Assembly: GCA_965276005.1 (NCBI GenBank)
Contig: OZ254962.1
Coordinates: forward strand, 2,666,001 to 2,730,000
Direction of reading: 5' to 3'
DNA: 64,000 nt
Source: G965232465 sp965276005
GTDB taxonomy: Bacteria > Pseudomonadota > Alphaproteobacteria > JAQWUY01
The notes below the pieces were generated by a model. That model was not told the DNA's origin and ran no database searches. It was given only the letters and a program-made list of their open reading frames with translations. Positions 43,775 through 51,628 of the stretch are shown here, one piece after another. A program made the position numbers and the translations under genes. Position 1 is the stretch's first letter. The number at the start of each line of letters is the position of its first letter.

Positions 43775-45169
43775 ATGCAAATAAATAATCGCACTATATT
43801 TAACAAAGACAACTTGGATATATTACAAGGTATAGATTCGGATACTATAGACCTTATATACCTTGACCCCCCGTTTAACAAGAAAAAACAGTTTATCGCC
43901 CCGATGGGTAGTAGTGCGGAGGGGGCGTCTTTTAACGATTTGTATCGATTGCAAGATATTAAAGACGAATGGGTTATATCCATAGAACAGGACACTCCGA
44001 AATTACACGATTTTTTAATTGGCATAAAGAAAATAGATGGCAAGCAATCGTATAACTATTGTTATATAGCCTATATGGCTATTCGTTTGATAGAATGCCA
44101 CCGCATATTAAAACCAACGGGCAGCTTATATCTGCATTGTGACCCGACAATGAGCCACTATCTGAAAATACTCTTGGACTGTATATTTTGGGATAAAAAC
44201 TTTGTAAATGAGATCGTGTGGCATTACAGAACATATCAAGGCAAGGTTTCAACATATTACCCTAAAAAACACGATATTATCTTTTGGTATACAAAAGATT
44301 CAAAATTATTTGAAAACAGACAAGTATTTAAACTTGCATATATGGATAATTATGAATATACAGTTGATTTTATGAGATGGAAAAAATTTTTTGCTATAGG
44401 AGATAATAAAATCAAATATGGAAATCATCCAGAAAGAGATAGTCGTTTTACCCAATACCTAGATAGGTGGATACATGATAAGGGAAGAAAACCAACGATA
44501 GGGGAGATTGTTTATGAGTGTAAGGGATATGTTGTGGATGATGTGTGGGTAGATATTCAGGCAATAGATCCGAAAGACTCAAAAGAAAAAACGGGCTACC
44601 CGACCCAAAAGCCCTTAGAGTTATTGCGGCGGATTATCACAGCGTCCAGCAATGAAGGTGATATTGTCCTAGATCCATTTTGTGGCTGTGCGACCACTTG
44701 TATTGCAGCGGAACAACTAAACCGTAAATGGATTGGTATCGACATATCTGTAAAAGCATATGACCTTGTGCGCGAGCGATTGGCAAAAGAAGTATCAGAC
44801 ACCGGCGATATATTAAAATACAAAAATAAAGTGTATTTTCAAACGACCGTCCCCGCCCGTACAGATATGGGGGCGGATACCCCAGTACAAAAATCCGTAT
44901 ACATTATATCCAACCCATCCTATCCAAACGATTACAAAGTAGGGGTTGCCAAGAATGTACATGCCCGATTAAACAGCTACCAAACCAGCGACCCCGATAG
45001 GGGCTACAAACTGGAATACAGCGTATTAACCCCCTATTTTACCGAACTAGAAAAATATATACACGACATTTTACCCAATAAATATGAATGGATACAGAAT
45101 ACAGATTTAGCAACCATAAAACAAAAAATGGACGATTTTATAGCTAGTAAAACACGGAGGCGTATGTGA
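43775..45169 (+). CDS. Beta-class DNA methyltransferase fused to GIY-YIG (T5orf172-like) domain, copy 2
   Basis: 464 residues. The first about 140 and the last about 200 residues match copies 1 and 3 almost exactly, at DNA level too. The middle (about residues 143-275, nucleotides 44200-44595) is unrelated and distinctly more AT-rich: it contains HYRTYQGKVSTYYPKKHD and WIHDKGRKPTIGEIVYECKG. That segment is the expected target-recognition domain, so a different DNA site is predicted. GIY-YIG residues are kept (SVYIISNPSY, YKVGVAKN, HARLNS, ELEKYIH). The 110-base leader repeats before copy 3. Confidence 0.85.
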   Translation: MQINNRTIFNKDNLDILQGIDSDTIDLIYLDPPFNKKKQFIAPMGSSAEGASFNDLYRLQDIKDEWVISIEQDTPKLHDFLIGIKKIDGKQSYNYCYIAYMAIRLIECHRILKPTGSLYLHCDPTMSHYLKILLDCIFWDKNFVNEIVWHYRTYQGKVSTYYPKKHDIIFWYTKDSKLFENRQVFKLAYMDNYEYTVDFMRWKKFFAIGDNKIKYGNHPERDSRFTQYLDRWIHDKGRKPTIGEIVYECKGYVVDDVWVDIQAIDPKDSKEKTGYPTQKPLELLRRIITASSNEGDIVLDPFCGCATTCIAAEQLNRKWIGIDISVKAYDLVRERLAKEVSDTGDILKYKNKVYFQTTVPARTDMGADTPVQKSVYIISNPSYPNDYKVGVAKNVHARLNSYQTSDPDRGYKLEYSVLTPYFTELEKYIHDILPNKYEWIQNTDLATIKQKMDDFIASKTRRRM

Positions 45170-45279
45170 TTAAGCCCCATGTGCAACGGATGCATACGCC
45201 ATAAGGGACAATACGCTATTGTATTCGTAAAGATAATGTACTACACTATGCTTTTATAACGCCATATGGATGTAACCCC

Positions 45280-46656
45280 ATGCAAATAAATAATCGCACT
45301 ATATTTAACAAAGACAACTTGGATATATTACAAGGTATAGATTCGGATACTATAGACCTTATATACCTTGACCCCCCGTTTAACAAGAAAAAACAGTTTA
45401 TCGCCCCGATGGGTAGTAGTGCGGAGGGGGCGTCTTTTAACGATTTGTATCGATTGCAAGATATTAAAGACGAATGGGTTATATCCATAGAACAGGACAC
45501 TCCGAAATTACATGACTTTTTAATTGGCATAAAGAAAATAGATGGCAAGCAATCGTATAACTATTGTTATATAGCCTATATGGCTATTCGTTTGATAGAA
45601 TGTCACCGTATATTAAAACCAACGGGTAGCTTATATCTGCATTGTGACCCGACAATGAGTCATTACTTAAAAATCGCTCTTGATTGTATATTCGGGGATA
45701 AGAATTTCATAAACGAGATTGCTTGGTGTTATAAAAAATTGCCGAATAACGCAAAAATGTTTCAGAGAAATAAAGATATTATTTTATTTTATGCGAAATC
45801 TGAAAACTATATTTTTCATAAACAATATTCTCATCCTACTAAACAATCTTTAAAAACTTTTGAGACTGGGCGTAGGATAGGATATAATGCCAATCACTCT
45901 AAGAAAATGGTGACTGTTTTTGATTGGGATAAATATCAACAAGCAATAAAAAATAATAAAATCCCCAAAGATTTAAAACCTATAGAATTTAAAGATGGCA
46001 AACCTCTGATGCGAGATTATTGGGATGATATAAAAATACTTGGTGGAAGTAAGAACAAAGAACGCACAGGCTACCCGACCCAAAAGCCCTTAGAGTTATT
46101 GCGGCGGATTATCGCAGCGTCCAGCAATGAGGGCGATATTGTCCTAGATCCATTTTGTGGCTGTGCGACTACTTGTATTGCAGCGGAACAACTAAATCGT
46201 AAATGGATTGGTATCGACATATCTGTAAAAGCATATGACCTTGTGCGCGAGCGATTGGCAAAAGAAGTATCAGACACCGGCGATATATTAAAATACAAAA
46301 ATAAAGTGTATTTTCAAACGACCGTCCCCGCCCGTACAGATATGGGGGCGGATACCCCAATACAAAAATGCGTATACATTATATCCAACCCATCCTATCC
46401 AAACGATTACAAAGTAGGGGTTGCCAAGAATGTACATGCCCGGTTAAACAGCTATCAAACCAGCGACCCCGATAGGGGCTACAAACTAGAATACAGTGTC
46501 TTAACCCCCTATTTTACCGAATTAGAAAAACACATACACGATATTTTACCCAACAAATACGAATGGATACAGAATACTGATTTAGCAACCATAAAACAAA
46601 AAATAGACGATTTTATAGCCAATAAAACACGAGATTTATTTAGCCAAGCCCTGTGA
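45280..46656 (+). CDS. Beta-class DNA methyltransferase fused to GIY-YIG (T5orf172-like) domain, copy 3
   Basis: 458 residues with the same constant halves and a third, again AT-rich, recognition segment at about residues 143-260 (nucleotides 45705-46060), with KKLPNNAKMFQRNKDI and HSKKMVTVFDWDKYQQAI. It keeps DPPF, motif I and the GIY-YIG residues. Its last residues (KTRDLFSQAL) differ from the KTRRRM end of copies 1 and 2. After its TGA the same frame continues directly into an integrase-like C terminus, so the 3' end marks a recombination junction. Confidence 0.85.
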   Translation: MQINNRTIFNKDNLDILQGIDSDTIDLIYLDPPFNKKKQFIAPMGSSAEGASFNDLYRLQDIKDEWVISIEQDTPKLHDFLIGIKKIDGKQSYNYCYIAYMAIRLIECHRILKPTGSLYLHCDPTMSHYLKIALDCIFGDKNFINEIAWCYKKLPNNAKMFQRNKDIILFYAKSENYIFHKQYSHPTKQSLKTFETGRRIGYNANHSKKMVTVFDWDKYQQAIKNNKIPKDLKPIEFKDGKPLMRDYWDDIKILGGSKNKERTGYPTQKPLELLRRIIAASSNEGDIVLDPFCGCATTCIAAEQLNRKWIGIDISVKAYDLVRERLAKEVSDTGDILKYKNKVYFQTTVPARTDMGADTPIQKCVYIISNPSYPNDYKVGVAKNVHARLNSYQTSDPDRGYKLEYSVLTPYFTELEKHIHDILPNKYEWIQNTDLATIKQKIDDFIANKTRDLFSQAL

Positions 46657-46815
46657 TGTTCTCCAATACTCGCAAGCAAAGATATTGTTATCTCCAGTGT
46701 CTTAAACCACAGCAAAAAGGAAATACAGGGTATTACAGCTATATATAATCGCAACGATCATTTAAATGCAATATTAGAATCACCTACATTATGTATTAAA
46801 TCTTGTTTAGGATAG
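46657..46815 (+). pseudogene. C-terminal fragment of a tyrosine recombinase (integrase)
   Basis: In the frame of the preceding methyltransferase, just past its TGA, 52 codons read through to a TAG. They include KDIVISSVLNHSKKEIQG and ITAIYNRNDHLNAIL, the hallmark end of phage-type integrases: the His of the LNH box and the Tyr nucleophile of xYNR. No N-terminal part or catalytic Arg is present, so this is a remnant. It shows the methyltransferase array lies in a former mobile element. Confidence 0.6.
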
Positions 46816-46860
46816 TAAACGCTGCGAGTCATAATAGATCACAAACAAACATTTAGCATG

Positions 46861-46894
46861 CGAAAAATACCGTAAAGCCATATGGATTTTACGG
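46861..46894 (-). terminator. Nested hairpin, possible minus-strand terminator
   Basis: CCGTAAA (46870-46876) pairs with TTTACGG (46888-46894), and the loop holds the palindrome CCATATGG. On the minus strand it is followed by TATTTTTC. It could end a minus-strand transcript from the repeat array. Confidence 0.35.
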
Positions 46895-47002
46895 TGTATG
46901 GTAACCACTCCTTGACGCATGGCATTTGTGGGGTTTTTAGGGTGGTCTGCCCCGATTTCGTATTTCTCGTATTATAGGTACCTCCCGATAAAAACCGCAA
47001 AC

Positions 47003-47458
47003 AAAAAAGAGCCTCCTTGCGGAGGCTCTGAGTTTTGGAAGTATTTAAGTAGTCATATCTAATATTCATGTAGATACATAAACATTACATATAGCATTGG
47101 GAAAGAATCATAATATATTCAATCTCAAACACTTGTGATTGTAATATACCAAAATTTTTTATCTAATGGGTGTAAATTTCGCAAGTTTATACATTTTTTT
47201 ACACATATACTATAATTTTGGTATTTCACGCTGATAAAAAATTCGATAATACCATTAACGAAGTGTCTTTTTGTTGTGTGTAGTATCGCTGGTTTTTGGC
47301 GAAAACGGAAAAAATCTGCCCCTGTGGCGTTTTGTAATACTATATGTGGGTGCTATATTTGCTTGTTTTTACCCGTTTTTTGTATGCGTTGCTTGCCTGT
47401 GCTGCCGACGGTATATTTTTTGGTATATATTATACGCATACGGTTTATAAAAATACAA
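47003..47458 (-). ncRNA. Candidate non-coding RNA gene, tandem unit 1
   Basis: Read on the minus strand. A promoter-like TTGTAT-18-TATAAT lies at 47458-47429. The transcript of about 420 bases would end at GCCTCC-GCAA-GGAGGC followed by TCTTTTTT (47026-47003), a textbook intrinsic terminator. Within it are blocks conserved in the two following units: TTATCAGCGTGAAATACC, GCGAAATTTACAC, and a TGTAT/ATACA inverted pair. No open frame is shared between the units, which argues for RNA rather than protein. No known RNA family recognised. Confidence 0.4.
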
Positions 47459-47477
47459 CATTCGATAAAAATTGTAG

Positions 47478-47928
47478 AAAAAAAGAAGCCCCCTTGCGAA
47501 GGCTTTAAGTTTTGGAAGTATCTAAGTAATCATATCTAATATTCATGTGTATACATAAATATTACATACTACATTAGGAAAGAATATGTATATACGCAAT
47601 CCCAACGGCTTACAGTTGCAATATAGTAAATTTTTTTTACCCAATGGGTGTAAATTTCGCAAGTGTGTACATTTTTTACATGTACACTCTGTTTTAGTAT
47701 TTCACGCTGATAAAAAATTCAAGAATACCATTCACGAAGTATTTTCTTGTGTGAAATATTGCTGATTTTTCGTGAGTCGCCCCTGTGGCACTTTGCAATG
47801 CTGTATATTGGTGTTGTATTTGCCCGTTTTTTGTATGCGTCATTTGCCCATACTGCTGATGGCATATTTTTTGGTGTGCCGTGTGTATATATACGGTTTA
47901 TAAAAATGCAACACTCGGAGAAAATTGC
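47478..47928 (-). ncRNA. Candidate non-coding RNA gene, tandem unit 2
   Basis: A diverged copy of unit 1. The terminator hairpin (47487-47504) is degraded by two mismatches but keeps its A/T tract. It holds the best inverted repeat of the family, GTGTACAT...ATGTACAC around TTTTTAC. The -35-like TTGCAT upstream is retained but the -10 is poor. This unit may be decaying. Confidence 0.35.
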
Positions 47929-47930
47929 AG

Positions 47931-48226
47931 AAAAAAAGAAGCCTCCTTGCGGAGGCTTGAAGTTTGGAAGTATCTAAGTAGTCATATCTAATATTCATGT
48001 GTATACATAAACATTACATACTACATTAGGAAAGAAGATGTATGTATTCAATCCTAACGGCTTGCGGTTGTAATATACTAAATTTTTTTATGTAATTGAT
48101 GTAAACTTCGTAAGTGTATACATTTTTTACATGTATATTTTATGTTAGTATTTCACGCTGTTAAAAAAATTTGAAAATACCGTTCACGAAGTGGATTTTC
48201 GGCTATTTTTGTTCACACTTCGTGAA
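47931..48226 (-). ncRNA. Candidate non-coding RNA gene, tandem unit 3 (upstream part divergent)
   Basis: The terminator is perfect (GCCTCC-TTGC-GGAGGC at 47941-47956, with seven A's on the plus strand before it). The conserved blocks follow up to about 48195. Beyond that the sequence departs from units 1 and 2. The inverted pair is here TATACAT...ATGTATA, a compensated change relative to unit 2. Confidence 0.38.
48183..48226. repeat. Perfect 11-bp inverted repeat at the right end of the array
   Basis: TTCACGAAGTG (48183-48193) and CACTTCGTGAA (48216-48226) enclose 22 bases. The left arm is the array's own conserved ACGAAGTG block; the right arm occurs only here. It may be a regulator site, a hairpin, or the boundary of the repeated element. 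The rest of 48227-48405 is AT-rich with no gene that I can see. Confidence 0.5.
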
Positions 48227-48405
48227 TGACATACGATTTTTTTGAAAAAAACATGTAGTGATATTGTATTATATTGTTAAAGTGCGAACAGAAATGTAAG
48301 TGTGATAACAGCAATATCTCATTGTTTTTTTGGATATGGCTTTTTTATTTGTGTTCTATTTCAGGGCGGAAACACACATTCTGTTTATCCCAATTCCCCT
48401 GCCGT

Positions 48406-50022
48406 TTACCCCAATTCCCCCGCCAATGCTTTGTCGATTAAAGCGACGGTTTCGTCTATACCGAACAGCAAAATAAAACTGCCCATTCTAGGACCTTGTT
48501 TGACGCCTAGCAGTACACCGTAAATGGCGGCGAACCAGTCCCGTTTGTCTTCGTAATCAAATTCCCGTGCCACATCAAATACAGCGGTTTGCATTTCTGA
48601 GGGATCGGTACAGTCGTGCATGCTGTTGATAATGTCTTTAAATCGTATAAATTGGGGGCGTTCCGCATCGGTCATCGGGCGGTATACTTTTTGGGGTTTG
48701 ACAAAGTCCCGGTAATAATTTAAGGCGTATGTTACCATGTCGTCCAGTTTCGGGTTTTTTTCTGCCGACGCATCGGGGGCATAGCGGCTGATAAACCCCC
48801 ATACTACCGATTTATCGTCGGTGTTTGCCACACTTACCAAGTTTAACAACAACGCAAACGATATGGGCGATTGGTTGTTGGGGACTTCGCCGCCGTGTAT
48901 GTGGTGGGCGGGGTTATCGAGGCGGGCTTTTAGGTCTTGTGCGGGGTATTTGTCGACCCATGTCAAGTAGTCGTCCATAGCTTTTGGTATCATCCCAAAG
49001 TACAATTTTTTGGCGGTTTTGGGTTTTTGGTACATAAACAGCGACAACGATTCTTGTGGGGCGTACTGCAACCATTGTTCGATAGCGAGTCCATTGCCTT
49101 TGGATTTTGATATTTTGGTACCGTGTTCGTCTAAAAACAGCTCGTATATCAGGTTCTCAGGCGGTGTTCCCCCAAGCGTACGAGTAATGCGACCGCTGAT
49201 GTCGACGGTAGGTTTTAAGTCTTTCCCACACATTTCATAATCCACATCTAGGGCATACCACCGCATGGCAAAATCTGGCTTCCATTGTAATTTACACGCC
49301 CCACCGGTAACAGCGGTGGTGATGTCCGCCCCGTCTTTACGGCGGTATGTGATGGTGCCATTTTGTGCATCGGTGGCGATGATAGGGACTTGCAACACCT
49401 GCCCGCTGTCTGGGCATATGGGCATAAAAGGGCTGTACGATTGCCGCCGTTCTTCACCTAATGTGGGCAGCATAATCGCTTGAATCTTATCGTAATGGTG
49501 TAATACTTTTAACAACGCATGGTCAAAAGTACCGTCGGTATAGTATGCGGTACTGGAGGCAAATTGGTATTCGAAGCCAAATGCGTCGAGAAATTTTTGT
49601 AATTGCTGGTTGTTGTGATGCCCGAAACTGGGACAACAGCCAAAAGGGTCGCAGACTTTGGTCAGGGCTTTGTGCAAGTCGTTTGCTAGTGTGTGTTGGT
49701 TTGGCACATTGCTGGGGACTTTGCGAAACCCGTCCATATCATCGGAAAAGCACAACAGCTTAGTGGGAATTTTCCCTTCGGTCAATTGGCGAAACGCCTG
49801 TATAACCATAGTGGTACGGGCAATTTCACCAAAGGTACCAATATGCGGCAACCCTGAGGGACCATAGCCAGTCTCGAACAACACGAATCCTTTGTGCGGT
49901 GTGCGACCATCAATCCGTTTTAACACCTTGCGAGCCTCCTCGAAAGGCCAAGCTTTACTAGTGGTTGCCATGTGGGCAATATCACGGGGGGTATAAGATG
50001 TTGTGGTGTCCATATGTGCCAT
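48406..50022 (-). CDS. lysS: Lysyl-tRNA synthetase, class I (archaeal type)
   Basis: Charges tRNA-Lys. 538 residues. It is the class I enzyme, not the common bacterial class II type: it has the HIGH-type motif PSGLPHIGTFGE near residue 55 and the KMSKS-type KISKSKGNG near 305. Class I LysRS is frequent in alphaproteobacteria. The ATG at 50022 has AAGGA upstream; ATG 50013 is the alternative. No second lysS is seen in the window. Confidence 0.93.
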   Translation of the reverse strand: MAHMDTTTSYTPRDIAHMATTSKAWPFEEARKVLKRIDGRTPHKGFVLFETGYGPSGLPHIGTFGEIARTTMVIQAFRQLTEGKIPTKLLCFSDDMDGFRKVPSNVPNQHTLANDLHKALTKVCDPFGCCPSFGHHNNQQLQKFLDAFGFEYQFASSTAYYTDGTFDHALLKVLHHYDKIQAIMLPTLGEERRQSYSPFMPICPDSGQVLQVPIIATDAQNGTITYRRKDGADITTAVTGGACKLQWKPDFAMRWYALDVDYEMCGKDLKPTVDISGRITRTLGGTPPENLIYELFLDEHGTKISKSKGNGLAIEQWLQYAPQESLSLFMYQKPKTAKKLYFGMIPKAMDDYLTWVDKYPAQDLKARLDNPAHHIHGGEVPNNQSPISFALLLNLVSVANTDDKSVVWGFISRYAPDASAEKNPKLDDMVTYALNYYRDFVKPQKVYRPMTDAERPQFIRFKDIINSMHDCTDPSEMQTAVFDVAREFDYEDKRDWFAAIYGVLLGVKQGPRMGSFILLFGIDETVALIDKALAGELG

Positions 50023-50214
50023 AGGTATATGTCCTTAAATCGTGTTGTGTGTATGGGGGTAAAGTAGTCTGTTTTTACGGTTTCGTCAATACTTATTATC
50101 ACCTATGTAAGCGGGGTAGAGGCATAGATAGAATCCTTAAATATCATATTTCAACCAAAGTGTGTGTTGTCTATTTATGTGTGAACCCATATGAGTTGAC
50201 ATATTCCAGATCCT

Positions 50215-51435
50215 TCATAAATAATCAATGGGAATGGCGGTCACTGTTTTGGTTATGGGACGATGGGTGTTTGCAAAACATAGTACGGCACCTGATTTTA
50301 TGTCTTTGCCAAATTTATTTAGTACCCGAAAGTGTTTTATATCATCCGTAGTTGGGTTACTCCTTTTCTTGATTTCTGTGGGGTATAACGCATTGTTTTG
50401 TTCTAATATGATGTCTATTTCCTTTTTGTCTTTATCCCGATAAAAAGATATATTGGGCTGCTTGCCATTGTGCCAGTATCCTTTGATAATTTCGGATATG
50501 ACAAAAGTTTCTAAGAATGCACCGTTCATTGCCCCTGTTTCCAAAACTTGTGGGGTTTTCCAGCCTGTTAAGTACGCCGCTAATCCCGTGTCCATAAAAT
50601 AAATTTTTGGGGTTTTGATAACACGGGTTGTCATGTTATTCGAATAGGGGTATAACAAATAAATAATGCCCGAAATCTGCAATATGGACACCCATGATTT
50701 TATAGTCGGTTGTGATACGCCGATATCCTTTGCCAAGTCCGCATAGTTTAACAACTGGGCTGTTCGTGCCGCTAGTGCTTGCATAAATTTTAGGAAATCC
50801 ATCTCATTTGAAACATGGGTTAGGTTTTTGATGTCTTTCTCGATATAGGTCTGTACATACGATTCAAAAAATATGTCCCAATATGTATCATCTGCGGTGT
50901 ATAGCTTGGGGTATGCTCCTTGCCATATGCTGTGGAAAGTCTGTGTTATATTGCTCTGTTTTATATGGGGGGTTTGGTGTTGCAAAAAATCTGTGCTTGG
51001 CAAAAAGGGCATAGTTGTTACGATGTGGTGTTTTTCTTGTTGTGATAAGCCTTGCAAGCGTAATATACCCACCCGACCTGCAAGGCTCTCAGATACATTT
51101 TGCATTAAATTAAACTGTTGCGACCCGGTAATCCAGAACATACCAGATGTATTTTTAGTATCCACAATGTCTTTGATATATGGAAACAATTCGGGGGCAT
51201 ATTGAATTTCGTCAATCAACACCGGTGCAGGAAATCGTTGTAAAAACAGGGCGGGATCTTTTTGTGCCAGCTCCCTATTTTCCAATATGTCTAAGGATAC
51301 ATACAAACGGTTTTCCATATCCGTATTTTTTAACACTGTGGTTTTGCCCACCTGTCGGGGACCTGTAATCAACACCACCGGAAAAAAAGCACTGGCATGT
51401 AGGATAGCTGTTTTAATGGTTCGTTGTATATACAT
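50215..51435 (-). CDS. AAA ATPase with DUF4143 domain
   Basis: About 406 residues from the ATG at 51435 (the frame reaches a TTG at 51447). Walker A is GPRQVGKTT near residue 27, Walker B is PVLIDEIQYAPELFPYI near 75, with sensor-like FWITGSQQFNLM near 105. The C-terminal half is DUF4143, including FLETFVISEIIKGYW and a nuclease-like EIDIILEQNNALYPTEIKK stretch near 345-365, the PD-(D/E)xK-like part of the family. Function unknown; such proteins are common accessory genes and have been discussed in defence and toxin-antitoxin settings. No partner gene adjoins it. Confidence 0.8.
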   Translation of the reverse strand: MYIQRTIKTAILHASAFFPVVLITGPRQVGKTTVLKNTDMENRLYVSLDILENRELAQKDPALFLQRFPAPVLIDEIQYAPELFPYIKDIVDTKNTSGMFWITGSQQFNLMQNVSESLAGRVGILRLQGLSQQEKHHIVTTMPFLPSTDFLQHQTPHIKQSNITQTFHSIWQGAYPKLYTADDTYWDIFFESYVQTYIEKDIKNLTHVSNEMDFLKFMQALAARTAQLLNYADLAKDIGVSQPTIKSWVSILQISGIIYLLYPYSNNMTTRVIKTPKIYFMDTGLAAYLTGWKTPQVLETGAMNGAFLETFVISEIIKGYWHNGKQPNISFYRDKDKKEIDIILEQNNALYPTEIKKRSNPTTDDIKHFRVLNKFGKDIKSGAVLCFANTHRPITKTVTAIPIDYL

Positions 51436-51628
51436 TTTTTCGTCCAATATAAAATATTATTTTAGATTAGCCGATTTTTTTTCATGTGTCAATATATAAA
51501 ATGTTATTGTCACAAAAAACTGTACACTACACATAATTATATTGTGCTAGGGGAGGCTTTGGTGTATATTTTTTGTGTGATAGCATAGCGATGGTGCTTG
51601 GGCATGAGACACTTAAAGGAGAAATTCA

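Larger units (their letters stand above)
42396..46656 (+). repeat. Three tandem gene units of about 1.3-1.5 kb with constant ends and variable centres
   Basis: Units 2 and 3 begin 1505 bases apart and share an almost identical leader (43665-43774 and 45170-45279) and 5' gene third. The 3' parts from GGCTACCCGACCCAAAAGCC onward are near-identical in all three. Only the centres differ. This points to duplication by homologous recombination with replacement of the recognition domains. Confidence 0.9.

Noticed and set aside
46839..47069. A 76-codon minus-strand frame just after the integrase fragment
   Set aside because: It starts upstream of, and runs through, the unit 1 terminator hairpin and shows no family similarity that I can see.
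47276..47977. Two plus-strand frames (87 and 76 codons) with a shared KKKPPC end
   Set aside because: The shared end is the terminator hairpin of the RNA-like repeats; the two proteins otherwise differ by frame shifts and lack ribosome sites.
50215..51435. The DUF4143 ATPase as the nuclease or motor partner of the methyltransferase array
   Set aside because: It is on the other strand, separated by lysS and about 3.5 kb, and such ATPases occur widely as solitary genes.
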